From an uncultured Eubacteriales bacterium (GTDB lineage: Bacteria; Bacillota; Clostridia; Oscillospirales; Acutalibacteraceae), in assembly GCA_934456435.1 (NCBI GenBank), contig CAKSHH010000004.1, forward strand, positions 62,001 to 126,000: 64,000 nucleotides of DNA. Direction: 5' to 3'. The position numbers were made by a program, and so were the translations under genes. The notes under the pieces are model-generated. The model did not search any database. It had not been told where the DNA came from and saw only the letters and a program-made list of their open reading frames with translations. Positions 41,107 to 50,244 of this stretch are shown here, piece after piece (position 1 is the first letter of the stretch; each line of letters begins with the position of its first letter).

Positions 41107-41940
41107 ATGTCGATCAAAGTCTACAAGCCGACTTCAAATTCACGTAGAAATATGTCGGTTACAGATTATTCAGAGCTTTCAAAGGTCGCTCCCGAAAGAA
41201 GCCTCCTTGAGCCGCTCAAGAATAAATCGGGTCGTAACAACTACGGTCGCATTACAGTACGTCACCGCGGCGGCGCAAACCGCAGAAAGTACCGTGTAAT
41301 CGACTTCAAGCGTTCAAAGTTTGATGTTCCTGCCGAGGTTGTTTCACTTGAATATGACCCGAACCGTTCAGCTCACATCGCTCTCATCAAGTATGAGGAC
41401 GGCGTAAAGAGCTACATCCTTGCTCCCGCAGGCCTCAAGGTCGGCGACAAGGTTATGGCAGGTCCCGATGCTGATATCAAGCCGGGCAATGCACTGCCGC
41501 TCATCAACATCCCGACAGGTACCGTTATTCACAACGTTGAGCTTTATCCGGGCCGCGGCGGACAGCTTGCAAGAGCTGCCGGTAACGCTGCACAGCTTAT
41601 GGCTAAGGAAGGCGAATATGCTCTCCTCAGACTTCCCTCAGGTGAGCTCCGCAAGGTTCCCGCAACATGCATGGCTACTGTTGGCCAGGTTGGCAACCTT
41701 GATCACGAGAACGTTAAGATCGGTAACGCAGGTAGAAAACGTCACATGGGTTGGAGACCCACAGTCCGCGGTTCTGTCATGAACCCGAACGATCACCCCC
41801 ACGGCGGTGGTGAAGGTAAGTCCCCCATCGGTCGTCCCGGCCCTGTTACACCTTGGGGCAAGCCGGCTCTCGGTTACAAGACACGTAACAAGAAGAAGGC
41901 TTCCAACAAGATGATCGTAAGACGTCGTAACGGCAAATAA
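41107..41940 (+). CDS. rplB: 50S ribosomal protein L2
   Basis: A 277-residue protein needed for subunit association and peptidyl transfer. VYKPTSNSRRNMSV at the start, the RGGANRRKYR segment, and the C-terminal NPNDHPHGGGEGKSPIGRPG loop with its conserved histidine are present. I chose the ATG at 41107, 10 bp after AAAGGAG; an in-frame GTG at 41098 is too close to that site. Confidence 0.99.
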   Translation: MSIKVYKPTSNSRRNMSVTDYSELSKVAPERSLLEPLKNKSGRNNYGRITVRHRGGANRRKYRVIDFKRSKFDVPAEVVSLEYDPNRSAHIALIKYEDGVKSYILAPAGLKVGDKVMAGPDADIKPGNALPLINIPTGTVIHNVELYPGRGGQLARAAGNAAQLMAKEGEYALLRLPSGELRKVPATCMATVGQVGNLDHENVKIGNAGRKRHMGWRPTVRGSVMNPNDHPHGGGEGKSPIGRPGPVTPWGKPALGYKTRNKKKASNKMIVRRRNGK

Positions 41941-41961
41941 GTTGAAAGGAGATAAAGATCT

Positions 41962-42243
41962 ATGGGCAGAAGCGTAAAGAAAGGCCCCTTCGTGCAGACT
42001 AAGTTGCTCGAAAGAGTACAGGCTATGAACGAGAAGGGCGAAAAAATAGTTCTCAAGACATGGAGCCGCAGCTCCACAATCTTCCCTGACTTTGTCGGCC
42101 ACACATTTGCGGTTCATGACGGACGCAAACACGTTCCCGTATATGTTACAGAGGATATGGTTGGTCATAAGTTGGGCGAATTTGCACCTACAAGAACCTT
42201 CAGAGGTCATGCAGGTTCAAAGACAACAAATAATGGTAAATAA
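41962..42243 (+). CDS. rpsS: 30S ribosomal protein S19
   Basis: A 93-residue protein of the small-subunit head that contacts S13 and the A-site finger. RSVKKGPFVQTKLLERV and RKHVPVYVTEDMVGHKLGEF are family signatures. GAAAGGAGAT precedes the ATG. It is 21 bp after rplB and 23 bp before rplV. Confidence 0.99.
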   Translation: MGRSVKKGPFVQTKLLERVQAMNEKGEKIVLKTWSRSSTIFPDFVGHTFAVHDGRKHVPVYVTEDMVGHKLGEFAPTRTFRGHAGSKTTNNGK

Positions 42244-42266
42244 TTAGCCGAAAGGAGTGTGTATTC

Positions 42267-42599
42267 ATGGAAGCAACAGCAAAAGTAACCTACGTGCGTA
42301 TTGCACCGAGAAAGGTTCAGATTGTGCTTGACCTTATCAGAAATAAGCCTTGCGACCAGGCAATGGCTATCCTTAAACACACGCCGAAGGCTGCGTGTGA
42401 ACCGCTTGCCAAGCTGCTCAAGTCGGCAATGGCAAACGCTGAAAGAAAAGATATGGACGTTTCCAGCCTCTACGTTGCAGAGTGCTTCGTAGGTCAGGGT
42501 CCGACTCTTAAGAGAATCAGACCCAGAGCTCAGGGACGCGCATACAGAATAAACAAAAAGACTTCTCACATCACATTGGTGCTCAGAGAAGCAGAATAA
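42267..42599 (+). CDS. rplV: 50S ribosomal protein L22
   Basis: A 110-residue protein whose hairpin lines the exit tunnel with L4. VRIAPRKVQIVLDLIRNK and the hairpin TLKRIRPRAQGRAYRINKKT are clear. GAAAGGAGTG precedes the ATG. Length is normal. Confidence 0.99.
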   Translation: MEATAKVTYVRIAPRKVQIVLDLIRNKPCDQAMAILKHTPKAACEPLAKLLKSAMANAERKDMDVSSLYVAECFVGQGPTLKRIRPRAQGRAYRINKKTSHITLVLREAE

Positions 42600-42619
42600 G
42601 CGAGGAGGAGGTAAACAAT

Positions 42620-43303
42620 ATGGGCCAGAAAATAAATCCTACCGGTCTCAGAATCGGTGTTATTAAGAATTGGGAATCCCGCTGGTATGCCGGTAAGAGC
42701 TCTTTCGGCGATACACTTGTTGAGGATTATAATCTTCGTGAATACCTTCTTGCTACACTCGCTCCTGCTGGTGTACCTAAGGTTGAGATCGAGCGTGACG
42801 CAAAGCGTGTTTATATCAACATTCATTGCGCAAAGCCCGGCATGGTAATCGGCCGCGGCGGCTCGGAGATCGAGAAGCTCAAGGAAATTTGTAAGAAAAA
42901 GCTTGGCGGAGACAAGGAAGTTTCGATCAACATTATCGAGATCAAGCAGCCGGATCTTGACGCACAGCTTGTTGCTGAGAACATTGCAGCTCAGCTTGAA
43001 AGACGTATCTCTTTCCGTCGTGCTATGAAGCAGTGCATCGGACGCACAATGAAGCTCGGCGCAAAGGGTATCAAAATTCAGTGTTCAGGCCGTCTCGGCG
43101 GTGCAGAAATCGCACGTTCCGAGACCTATCATGAGGGTACAATTCCCCTTCAGACAATCCGTGCCGACATCGACTACGGTTTTGCAGAGGCAAAGACAAC
43201 CTACGGTCGTATCGGTGTTAAGGTTTGGCTTTACAAGGGCGAGGTTCTCCATGAGGCTAACAAGAACAATCGCAGACCACGCCGTAAGGAGGGAGCTAAA
43301 TAA
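42620..43303 (+). CDS. rpsC: 30S ribosomal protein S3
   Basis: A 227-residue protein at the mRNA entry channel with helicase-like action together with S4. It contains the KH domain motif GMVIGRGGSEIEKLK and the C-terminal KVWLYKGEVL strand, followed by a basic tail. The stop codon shares one base with the ATG of rplP. Confidence 0.99.
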   Translation: MGQKINPTGLRIGVIKNWESRWYAGKSSFGDTLVEDYNLREYLLATLAPAGVPKVEIERDAKRVYINIHCAKPGMVIGRGGSEIEKLKEICKKKLGGDKEVSINIIEIKQPDLDAQLVAENIAAQLERRISFRRAMKQCIGRTMKLGAKGIKIQCSGRLGGAEIARSETYHEGTIPLQTIRADIDYGFAEAKTTYGRIGVKVWLYKGEVLHEANKNNRRPRRKEGAK

Positions 43304-43728
43304 TGCTGTTACCTAAGAGAGTTAAATATCGTCGTGTTCAGAGAGGTCGTCTGAAGGGTAAGGCAACACGTGGTAACAAGGTTACCAACGGTGAATTTGG
43401 ACTTCAGGCTCTCGAGCCGGCATGGATTACATCAAACCAGATCGAGGCAGCTCGTATCGCTATGACACGTTACATCAAGCGTAACGGTCAGGTTTGGATA
43501 AAGATTTTCCCGGATAAGCCGATCACAGAGAAGCCGGCTGAGACCCGAATGGGATCCGGTAAAGGATCACCGGAGTACTGGGTTGCAGTCGTTAAACCGG
43601 GCAGAGTTATGTTTGAAATTGCAGGTGTTGATGAGGACACAGCTCGTGAGGCTCTTCGTCTTGCAGCTAACAAGCTTCCTATCAAGTGCAAATTTGTTAC
43701 TAAAGAAGAAACGGGTGGTGAGCAGTAA
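43303..43728 (+). CDS. rplP: 50S ribosomal protein L16
   Basis: A 141-residue protein at the A and P site tRNA elbows. It starts MLLPKRVKYRRVQRGR and has the conserved RMGSGKGSPEYWVAVVKPGR stretch. Start and stop each share a base with the neighbouring genes (TAATG junctions), showing tight coupling. Confidence 0.99.
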   Translation: MLLPKRVKYRRVQRGRLKGKATRGNKVTNGEFGLQALEPAWITSNQIEAARIAMTRYIKRNGQVWIKIFPDKPITEKPAETRMGSGKGSPEYWVAVVKPGRVMFEIAGVDEDTAREALRLAANKLPIKCKFVTKEETGGEQ

Positions 43729-43931
43729 TGAAAGCAAGTGAAATCAGAAAAATGTCCGCAACTGAGCTTGACACCAAGCTTCACGATTTGAAGGATGAGC
43801 TTTTCAAGCTTCGTTTCCAGCAGGCCATTAACCAGCTCGACAACCCAATGCGTATTAACGCCGTTAAGAAGGATATCGCAAGAATTAAGACTGTTCAGCG
43901 TGATATCGAGCTCCACGGCGCTGAGTCGTAA
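43728..43931 (+). CDS. rpmC: 50S ribosomal protein L29
   Basis: A 67-residue two-helix protein near the tunnel exit. The coiled pattern IRKMSATELDTKLHDLKDEL followed by FKLRFQQA is diagnostic. Its ATG overlaps the rplP stop by one base. Confidence 0.98.
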   Translation: MKASEIRKMSATELDTKLHDLKDELFKLRFQQAINQLDNPMRINAVKKDIARIKTVQRDIELHGAES

Positions 43932-43951
43932 TGAAAGGGAGGTTAACTGTT

Positions 43952-44209
<258 letters not shown>

Positions 44210-44237
44210 TTGGCGCAGGTGTAAGGAGGCAAACACT

Positions 44238-44606
44238 GTGATACAGCAAGAAAGTAACCTCAAAGTTGCCGACAACACCGGAGCGAAGGAGATCAGATGT
44301 ATCCGAGTTCTCGGTGGTACCGGCAGAAGATACGCCAACATCGGCGACGTTATCGTTGCTTCGGTTAAGAAAGCAACACCCGGCGGCGTCGTAAAGAAGG
44401 GCGAGGTTGTAAAGGCAGTAGTTGTTCGTACTGCAAGCGGCGTACGCCGCAACGACGGCACATACATTCGTTTCGACGAGAATGCGGCTGTCATCATCAG
44501 AGAAGACAAAAACCCAAAGGGCACACGTATTTTTGGACCTGTTGCAAGAGAGCTTCGTGACCATGACTTCATGAAGATCCTTTCACTCGCTCCCGAAGTG
44601 CTTTAA
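44238..44606 (+). CDS. rplN: 50S ribosomal protein L14
   Basis: A 122-residue protein at the subunit interface. IQQESNLKVADNTGAKEIRC and the RREDGTYIRFDENA-like segment (here RRNDGTYIRFDENA) are typical. The start is GTG, with AAGGAGG 9 bp upstream, and gives the exact family N-terminus. Confidence 0.98.
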   Translation: MIQQESNLKVADNTGAKEIRCIRVLGGTGRRYANIGDVIVASVKKATPGGVVKKGEVVKAVVVRTASGVRRNDGTYIRFDENAAVIIREDKNPKGTRIFGPVARELRDHDFMKILSLAPEVL

Positions 44607-44621
44607 TCAGGGGGTGCAGCT

Positions 44622-44948
44622 ATGAGTAATAAAGTACACGTTAAGACCGGTGATCAGGTCATCGTAATCAACGGTAAGTACCGTGGAGCTAAAGGTAAGG
44701 TTCTCCAGGTTGCTCCTTCAGAGGGTAAGGTTATCGTTGAGGGCATTAACATCGTTACAAAGCATGTTAAGCCGAGACAGATGGGTGAGCAGGGCGGCCT
44801 TGTAAAGGCTGAGAGCGCACTCTATGCTGACAAGGTTCAGCTCGTTTGCCCGAAGTGCGGCAGACCGACAAGAGTCGGCCATGCAGCTAAGGCTGACGGC
44901 AAGAAAGATAAGAAACGCATTTGCAAAAAGTGCAACGCGGAATTTTAA
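44622..44948 (+). CDS. rplX: 50S ribosomal protein L24
   Basis: A 108-residue assembly-initiating protein with a KOW motif (GDQVIVINGKYRGAKGKVLQ). The C-terminal part retains two Cys pairs (C-P-K-C-G and C-K-K-C), indicating a zinc ribbon that many L24 proteins keep only partly. GGGGGTGCA precedes the ATG. Confidence 0.98.
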   Translation: MSNKVHVKTGDQVIVINGKYRGAKGKVLQVAPSEGKVIVEGINIVTKHVKPRQMGEQGGLVKAESALYADKVQLVCPKCGRPTRVGHAAKADGKKDKKRICKKCNAEF

Positions 44949-44967
44949 TAAGGGAGGTACATGACAA

Positions 44968-45510
44968 ATGGCAGCAAGGTTAAAAGAAACCTATGTGAAC
45001 GAAGCCGCACCGGCTTTGATGAAAAAGTTTGAATACAAGAGTGTCATGCAGATCCCTAAGCTTGAGAAGATCGTTATCAACGTTGCTTGCGGCGAAGCAA
45101 GAGACAACCCGAAGGTTGTTGACGCTATCGTAAGCGATCTCAGCCAGATCACAGGTCAGAAGCCTGTTCTTTGCAAGGCTAAGAAGTCAGTTGCTAACTT
45201 CAAGCTCCGTGAAGGCATGACAATCGGCGTTAAGGTCACACTCAGAGGCGACAGAATGTATGAATTTCTTGACAGATTCTTCAATCTCGCTCTCCCCCGT
45301 GTTCGTGACTTCAGAGGAATCAACCCGAACTCATTTGACGGCCGCGGAAACTACTCCATGGGCATCAAAGAGCAGTTGATCTTCCCCGAAATCGACTACG
45401 ATAAGGTCGACAAGGTTCGTGGTATGGATATTTGCTTCGTAACCACAGCAAAAACAGACGAAGAGGCTCGTGAGCTGCTTACGCTTATGGGTGCTCCGTT
45501 CGAGAAATAA
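44968..45510 (+). CDS. rplE: 50S ribosomal protein L5
   Basis: A 180-residue protein that binds 5S rRNA and forms the B1b bridge with S13. The KSVMQIPKLEKIVINVACGE start and the RDFRGINPNSFDGRGNYSMG loop are diagnostic. GGGAGG precedes the ATG by about 10 bp. Confidence 0.99.
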   Translation: MAARLKETYVNEAAPALMKKFEYKSVMQIPKLEKIVINVACGEARDNPKVVDAIVSDLSQITGQKPVLCKAKKSVANFKLREGMTIGVKVTLRGDRMYEFLDRFFNLALPRVRDFRGINPNSFDGRGNYSMGIKEQLIFPEIDYDKVDKVRGMDICFVTTAKTDEEARELLTLMGAPFEK

Positions 45511-45522
45511 GGAGGTATAATT

Positions 45523-45708
45523 GTGGCTAAGAAATCAATGAAAGTTAAGCAGGCAAGAACTGCGAAGTATTCATCAAGATCATACAACAGATGCAAAATC
45601 TGCGGCAGACCACATGCATATCTTCGTAAGTACGGCGTTTGCCGTATCTGCTTCAGGGAGCTTGCTCACGCAGGTCAGATCCCCGGAGTCAAGAAAGCAA
45701 GTTGGTAA
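45523..45708 (+). CDS. rpsZ: 30S ribosomal protein S14, zinc type (type Z)
   Basis: A 61-residue zinc-binding S14 (also annotated rpsN type Z). The four ligands are C24, C27, C40 and C43 (CKICGRPH and CRICFRELAH). The start codon is GTG with GGAGGT upstream. Zinc-type S14 is the standard form in Firmicutes; no zinc-free duplicate is seen in the window. Confidence 0.98.
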   Translation: MAKKSMKVKQARTAKYSSRSYNRCKICGRPHAYLRKYGVCRICFRELAHAGQIPGVKKASW

Positions 45709-45740
45709 TTTAGAGTAATTGCATTAAGGAGGTTGACGGT

Positions 45741-46139
45741 ATGCAAACTACAGATTCAATCGCAGATATGTTGACCAGAATTCGCAACGCAAGTTCTGCA
45801 AAACATGATTCTGTCAAAATCCCGGCATCTAACATGAAGAAGGCAATTGCTCAGATTCTTGTTGATGAAGGTTATATCAAAGGCTTCAAGGTTGAGGACG
45901 ACGGTAAGCAGGGTATGATCGAGATCACCCTCAAGTACGGTCAGAACAAGACCGCAGCCATCACAGGTTTACGCAGAGTTTCAAAGCCCGGTTTACGTAT
46001 CTATTCCGGTTGCGAAGAGATGCCCAAGGTTATGAAGGGCCTCGGCATTGCAATCGTTTCTACGTCAAAGGGCGTTATGACAGACAAGGACGCACGCAAG
46101 GCTAATGTCGGCGGTGAAGTTCTTGCATTTGTCTGGTAA
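45741..46139 (+). CDS. rpsH: 30S ribosomal protein S8
   Basis: A 132-residue protein that binds helix 21 of 16S rRNA and regulates the spc operon in E. coli. DSIADMLTRIRNA at the start and STSKGVMTDKDARKANVGGE at the end are family features. AAGGAGG precedes the ATG. Confidence 0.99.
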   Translation: MQTTDSIADMLTRIRNASSAKHDSVKIPASNMKKAIAQILVDEGYIKGFKVEDDGKQGMIEITLKYGQNKTAAITGLRRVSKPGLRIYSGCEEMPKVMKGLGIAIVSTSKGVMTDKDARKANVGGEVLAFVW

Positions 46140-46154
46140 GGAGGTGCTGTTAGA

Positions 46155-46700
46155 ATGTCACGTATAGGTAAGTTGCCAATCGCAATTCCTGCAGGCGTTG
46201 ATGTTAAGATCGACGGCAGCACTGTTACCGTAAAGGGCCCCCAGGGTACTCTTACCAGAACAGTGCACAGCAATATCGCTGTTGCAGTTGAGAACAACGA
46301 GATCGTTGTTACTCGTCCGAATGATGAAAAGCTCAACAAGTCGCTTCACGGTCTTACAAGAACCCTTATCGCCAACATGGTTGAGGGTGTAAACCACGGC
46401 TACAAGAAAGAGCTTGAGATTAACGGTATCGGTTACCGTGCCGCTATGCAGGGAACACAGCTTGTTATGAACATCGGTTATTCACACCAGGTATTCATGA
46501 GTCAGCCTGAGGGCATCAAGATCGAAGTTCCCGCACCGAACAAAATCGTTATTTCCGGTCCTGACAAGCAGAAGGTAGGTCAGTTTGCCGCTGAAGTACG
46601 CGAGAAGCGTCCTCCGGAGCCTTATAAGGGTAAGGGCATCAAGTATGTTGATGAACATATCCGCCGTAAGGAAGGTAAAGCCGGTAAGGGTGGCAAATAA
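46155..46700 (+). CDS. rplF: 50S ribosomal protein L6
   Basis: A 181-residue protein near the factor-binding site. MSRIGKLPIAIPAGVDVKI opens domain 1, and the C-terminal EVREKRPPEPYKGKGIKY is strongly conserved. AAGGAGGT lies upstream of the ATG. Confidence 0.99.
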   Translation: MSRIGKLPIAIPAGVDVKIDGSTVTVKGPQGTLTRTVHSNIAVAVENNEIVVTRPNDEKLNKSLHGLTRTLIANMVEGVNHGYKKELEINGIGYRAAMQGTQLVMNIGYSHQVFMSQPEGIKIEVPAPNKIVISGPDKQKVGQFAAEVREKRPPEPYKGKGIKYVDEHIRRKEGKAGKGGK

Positions 46701-46724
46701 TCTTAATGAAGGAGTGAAACACTT

Positions 46725-47084
46725 ATGGTTAACAGACCAGACAGTAATAAGGCAAGACTTGCACGTCACCAGAGAGTGCGTAACAAGATCTCCGGCACAG
46801 CTCAGTGCCCCCGCCTTGATGTATTCCGCTCATTACAGAACATCTACGCTCAGTTAATAGATGACGAGGCAGGCGTAACACTTGTCAGCGCCTCTACTGT
46901 TGAGAAGGATTTTGCGGAATACGGCGGAAACAAAGCTGCAGCTCACAAGGTGGGCGAGGTACTCGCACAGCGCGCTAAGGACAAAGGCATTGAAGAATGT
47001 GTATTTGACCGCGGCGGCTATATATATCACGGCCGTGTTCAGGAACTGGCCGAAGGCGCCCGTGAGGGCGGCCTCAAGTTCTAA
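46725..47084 (+). CDS. rplR: 50S ribosomal protein L18
   Basis: A 119-residue 5S rRNA-binding protein. The basic start ARLARHQRVRNKISGTAQCP and the end FDRGGYIYHGRVQELAEGAR are diagnostic. GAAGGAGTG precedes the ATG. Confidence 0.99.
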   Translation: MVNRPDSNKARLARHQRVRNKISGTAQCPRLDVFRSLQNIYAQLIDDEAGVTLVSASTVEKDFAEYGGNKAAAHKVGEVLAQRAKDKGIEECVFDRGGYIYHGRVQELAEGAREGGLKF

Positions 47085-47102
47085 GGTAAGGAGGAATTAC
47101 TT

Positions 47103-47603
47103 TTGGCTAAGATTGATGCATCGGCTATGGAACTTACGGAACGCGTTGTTACTATCAACCGTGTTTCTAAGACAGTTAAAGGTGGTCGTATCTTTAAGTT
47201 CGCCGCTCTTGTAGTTGTCGGCGACGGTAACGGAACAGTTGGCTTCGGTATCGGTAAGTCAGGCGAAGTTCCGGACGCTATCCGCAAGGGTATCGAGGAT
47301 GCGAAGAAGAACCTTATAAAAGTTTCTCTCAGAGGAACAACAATTCCTCATGAGATCATCGGTAAATACGGCGCAGGCGTTGTACTTCTCAAGCCGGCTG
47401 CTCCCGGTACCGGTGTTATCGCAGGCGGCCCGGTCCGTGCTGTTGTTGAAGCAGTAGGAATCAAGGACATCCGTTCAAAGGCTCTGCGTTCAAACAATCC
47501 GTGCAACGTAGTCAGAGCTACGATCGACGGACTTTCAAAACTCCGCAGCGTTGACGAGGTTGCAGCAGTTCGCGACAAGTCAGCTAAGGAAATTTTAGGT
47601 TAA
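47103..47603 (+). CDS. rpsE: 30S ribosomal protein S5
   Basis: A 166-residue accuracy-determining protein. ERVVTINRVSKTVKGGRIFK (dsRNA-binding-like domain) and GIKDIRSKALRSNNPCNVV are typical. The start is TTG with GGAGG about 7 bp upstream; it gives the family N-terminus AKIDASAMELTE. Confidence 0.98.
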   Translation: MAKIDASAMELTERVVTINRVSKTVKGGRIFKFAALVVVGDGNGTVGFGIGKSGEVPDAIRKGIEDAKKNLIKVSLRGTTIPHEIIGKYGAGVVLLKPAAPGTGVIAGGPVRAVVEAVGIKDIRSKALRSNNPCNVVRATIDGLSKLRSVDEVAAVRDKSAKEILG

Positions 47604-47617
47604 GGAGGGCGGTACAA

Positions 47618-47797
47618 ATGGCAGATGTACAGGTAAAGCTCGTTAAGAGCTTGATCGGCAGCAAAAAGGACCAGATTGCCACCGCTCATGCACTTGGTCT
47701 TCATAAAATCGGGGACGTTTCGGTTCAGCCGAACAATCCCCAGACTCTCGGTAAGGTAAAGAAGATTCAGCACCTTATCGATGTAACCGAAGCATAA
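47618..47797 (+). CDS. rpmD: 50S ribosomal protein L30
   Basis: A 59-residue protein. Translation gives MADVQVKLVKSLIGSKKDQ at the start and KIQHLIDVTEA at the end, with the LGLHKIGDVSVQPNNPQTLG centre expected of L30. AAGGAGG lies upstream of the ATG. It fills the gap between rpsE and rplO as in other Firmicutes. Confidence 0.97.
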   Translation: MADVQVKLVKSLIGSKKDQIATAHALGLHKIGDVSVQPNNPQTLGKVKKIQHLIDVTEA

Positions 47798-47814
47798 GCA
47801 AGGAGGTGCGAAAT

Positions 47815-48258
47815 ATGAAGTTGCACGAACTTTCACCGGCGCCCGGCTCAACAAAGGAGCGCAAGCGTATCGGTAGAGGTGCAGGTTCCGGTCAGGGTAA
47901 AACTGCAGGTAAAGGCCACAAGGGTCAGAAAGCCAGAGCAGGCCGCGGTATGCGTCCGGGCTTTGAAGGCGGCCAGATGCCTTTACAGAGACGTCTTCCC
48001 AAGAGAGGTTTCAACAATATATTCCGTAAAGAGATCGTTGCTCTCAACGTAAAGGATCTCGAAAAGAAATTCGATAACGGCGCTGTGGTTGACACAGAAG
48101 CACTCAGAGCGGCGGGTCTTGTCAAAAATTCTTTTGACGGCGTAAAGATCCTCGGTAACGGCGAGCTTACGAAGAAGCTCACAGTTAAAGCTAACGCATT
48201 CTCGGAGTCTGCTAAGCAGAAGATCGAGGCTGCGGGCGGAATAGCAGAGGTGGTTTGA
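47815..48258 (+). CDS. rplO: 50S ribosomal protein L15
   Basis: A 147-residue late-assembly protein. MKLHELSPAPGSTKERKRIG and RGAGSGQGKTAGKGHKGQKA are diagnostic, and PLQRRLPKRGF follows. AGGAGG at 47801-47806 points to the ATG at 47815 rather than the in-frame GTG at 47806. It ends 1 bp before secY. Confidence 0.99.
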   Translation: MKLHELSPAPGSTKERKRIGRGAGSGQGKTAGKGHKGQKARAGRGMRPGFEGGQMPLQRRLPKRGFNNIFRKEIVALNVKDLEKKFDNGAVVDTEALRAAGLVKNSFDGVKILGNGELTKKLTVKANAFSESAKQKIEAAGGIAEVV

Positions 48259-48259
48259 A

Positions 48260-49591
48260 ATGTTGAGGACGCTTGCCAACGCATGGAAAATCGCAGATCT
48301 TCGTAAGAAAATTTTATTCACGGCTCTTATCGTTCTGATTTTCAGAATCGGTGCAGCCATTCCGGTTCCGTTTGTTGCAGCGGGTGCCAACGGTATCTTC
48401 TCCGACGCACAGATGTCCGGAACATTTATGGAATACCTGAATATGATGACCGGTAACGCTTTTAACTACGGTACGATTTTCGCAATGTCAATCACACCGT
48501 ACATTAACAGCTCCATCATCGTTCAGTTGCTGACAGTTGCAATTCCCGCTCTTGAGCGTCTTGCTAAGGACGGCGAAGAGGGACGTAAAAAGATTGCAAC
48601 GATCACCCGTTATGTAACGGTCGGCCTTGCTCTTCTTCAGAGTACAGCGTATTATTTCTACCTTCGTGGAAATAATTATCTTCTTATGAAAAGCGCAGAT
48701 ATAACTGTCTTCGCTGATATCTTCCAAGCACTTGTTATTATTCTCTGCTTCTCGGCAGGATGTGCGTTGATAATGTGGCTCGGCGAGCAGATCAATGATA
48801 AGGGTATCGGTAACGGAATTTCAATAATCCTTTTTGCCGGTATCGTTGCGAGAATCCCGACGATCATCGCCTCACTTTTCAGCTCAAATGGCGGTTATTT
48901 CTCATACGGCGGAGTTTATGCGGTTCTTTCGGTAGTTGTAGCTATATGCTTGCTCCTTATGATCGCATACATTGTCTGGATGGACAATGCCGAGCGCAGA
49001 ATCCCCGTTCAGTATGCTAAGAGAGTTGTAGGACGCAAGATGTACGGCGGTCAGAGCACACATATTCCTATCAAGGTTAATATGTCGGGCGTTATGCCGA
49101 TCATCTTCGCTTCATCAATTCTTTCCCTTCCTCCGACAATCAACCTTTTTGTCGGCGCTCAGGAAGGAAACGGTTGGTATGACCATTTCTTCAAGTTCTT
49201 CTCAAGTTCAAGCTGGGTTTATGCGATCCTGTATTTCCTTTTGATAATCTTCTTCGCATATTTCTACGCTTCAATTCAGTACAACCCGATTGAAATGGCA
49301 AACAACATCCGTAAGAACAGCGGCGCAATTCCGGGTATCCGTCCCGGTAAGCCGACTTCTGATTACATTCAGAAGATTTTGTCAAGAATCACATTGCTTG
49401 GCGCTCTTCTTCTTTCAGTTGTTGCGCTCTTCCCTCTCCTCTTCCAGCTCATTACGACTGCATGCGGAAAGCCCATGAGCGTTTCTCTCGGCGGTACTTC
49501 GATCATCATCTTGGTCGGTGTTGCCATTGAGACAGTTAAGCAGCTTGAATCTCAGATGATGATGCGTCATTACAAGGGATTCCTTGATTAA
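48260..49591 (+). CDS. secY: Preprotein translocase subunit SecY
   Basis: The 443-residue channel of the Sec translocon with ten expected membrane helices. LRTLANAWKIADLRKKILFT opens it, the plug region follows, and the cytosolic loop ERRIPVQYAKRVVGRKMYGG binds ribosome and SecA. PFNPIEMA-like QYNPIEMANNIRKNSGAIPG precedes the last helices. It serves export of the secreted and lipoproteins seen elsewhere in the window. Confidence 0.99.
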   Translation: MLRTLANAWKIADLRKKILFTALIVLIFRIGAAIPVPFVAAGANGIFSDAQMSGTFMEYLNMMTGNAFNYGTIFAMSITPYINSSIIVQLLTVAIPALERLAKDGEEGRKKIATITRYVTVGLALLQSTAYYFYLRGNNYLLMKSADITVFADIFQALVIILCFSAGCALIMWLGEQINDKGIGNGISIILFAGIVARIPTIIASLFSSNGGYFSYGGVYAVLSVVVAICLLLMIAYIVWMDNAERRIPVQYAKRVVGRKMYGGQSTHIPIKVNMSGVMPIIFASSILSLPPTINLFVGAQEGNGWYDHFFKFFSSSSWVYAILYFLLIIFFAYFYASIQYNPIEMANNIRKNSGAIPGIRPGKPTSDYIQKILSRITLLGALLLSVVALFPLLFQLITTACGKPMSVSLGGTSIIILVGVAIETVKQLESQMMMRHYKGFLD

Positions 49592-49609
49592 ACGATAAAG
49601 GAGTTAATT

Positions 49610-50242
49610 ATGAAATTAATTCTTCTCGGAGCCCCCGGTGCAGGCAAGGGAACACAGGCAGAGGTTATCTGCAATGCTCTTAAAATTCCTGCAATCTCAA
49701 CGGGCAATATAATCCGTGAGGCCCTTGCACAGGGCACGGAGATGGGACTCAAGGCTAAGTCGTTTATGGATGCAGGTCAGCTTGTTCCTGATGATGTCGT
49801 TATCGGCATCATCAAGGAAAGACTTGCAAAGGACGACTGTGCAAACGGTTTCATTCTTGACGGTTTTCCGCGCACGATTCCTCAGGCGGAAGCTCTCGAC
49901 GCCATGGGCGTAGTCATTGACAGAGTCATTGACATCGAGGTTCCCGATGAGAAGATTGCAGCGAGAATGTCGGGCAGACGCGTCTGCAAGGACTGCGGCT
50001 CTTCTTACCACCTGGAGTACAAGGCTCCTAAGGAAGAGGGCGTATGCGATGCTTGTGACGGTGAGCTTATTCAGCGTAAGGACGACGCGCCCGAAACGGT
50101 TTTGGACAGACTTGCGGTTTATCACAAGCAGACAGAACCACTTAAAGACTTCTATTCTAAGAAAGGCATTCTCAGAATAGTTGAGGGCCAGGAGGAGATC
50201 GCCGACACATCGGCGCTCACACTCAAGGCATTGGAGGATTAA
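49610..50242 (+). CDS. adk: Adenylate kinase, zinc-binding LID form
   Basis: A 210-residue enzyme that equilibrates ATP, AMP and ADP. P-loop GAPGAGKGTQ, AMP-binding STGNIIREA, and FILDGFPRT are present. The LID carries four cysteines (C126, C129, C146, C149), so it should bind structural zinc as in many Gram-positives. AAAGGAG precedes the ATG. It is linked to secY and map as usual in Firmicutes. Confidence 0.99.
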   Translation: MKLILLGAPGAGKGTQAEVICNALKIPAISTGNIIREALAQGTEMGLKAKSFMDAGQLVPDDVVIGIIKERLAKDDCANGFILDGFPRTIPQAEALDAMGVVIDRVIDIEVPDEKIAARMSGRRVCKDCGSSYHLEYKAPKEEGVCDACDGELIQRKDDAPETVLDRLAVYHKQTEPLKDFYSKKGILRIVEGQEEIADTSALTLKALED

Positions 50243-50244
50243 GC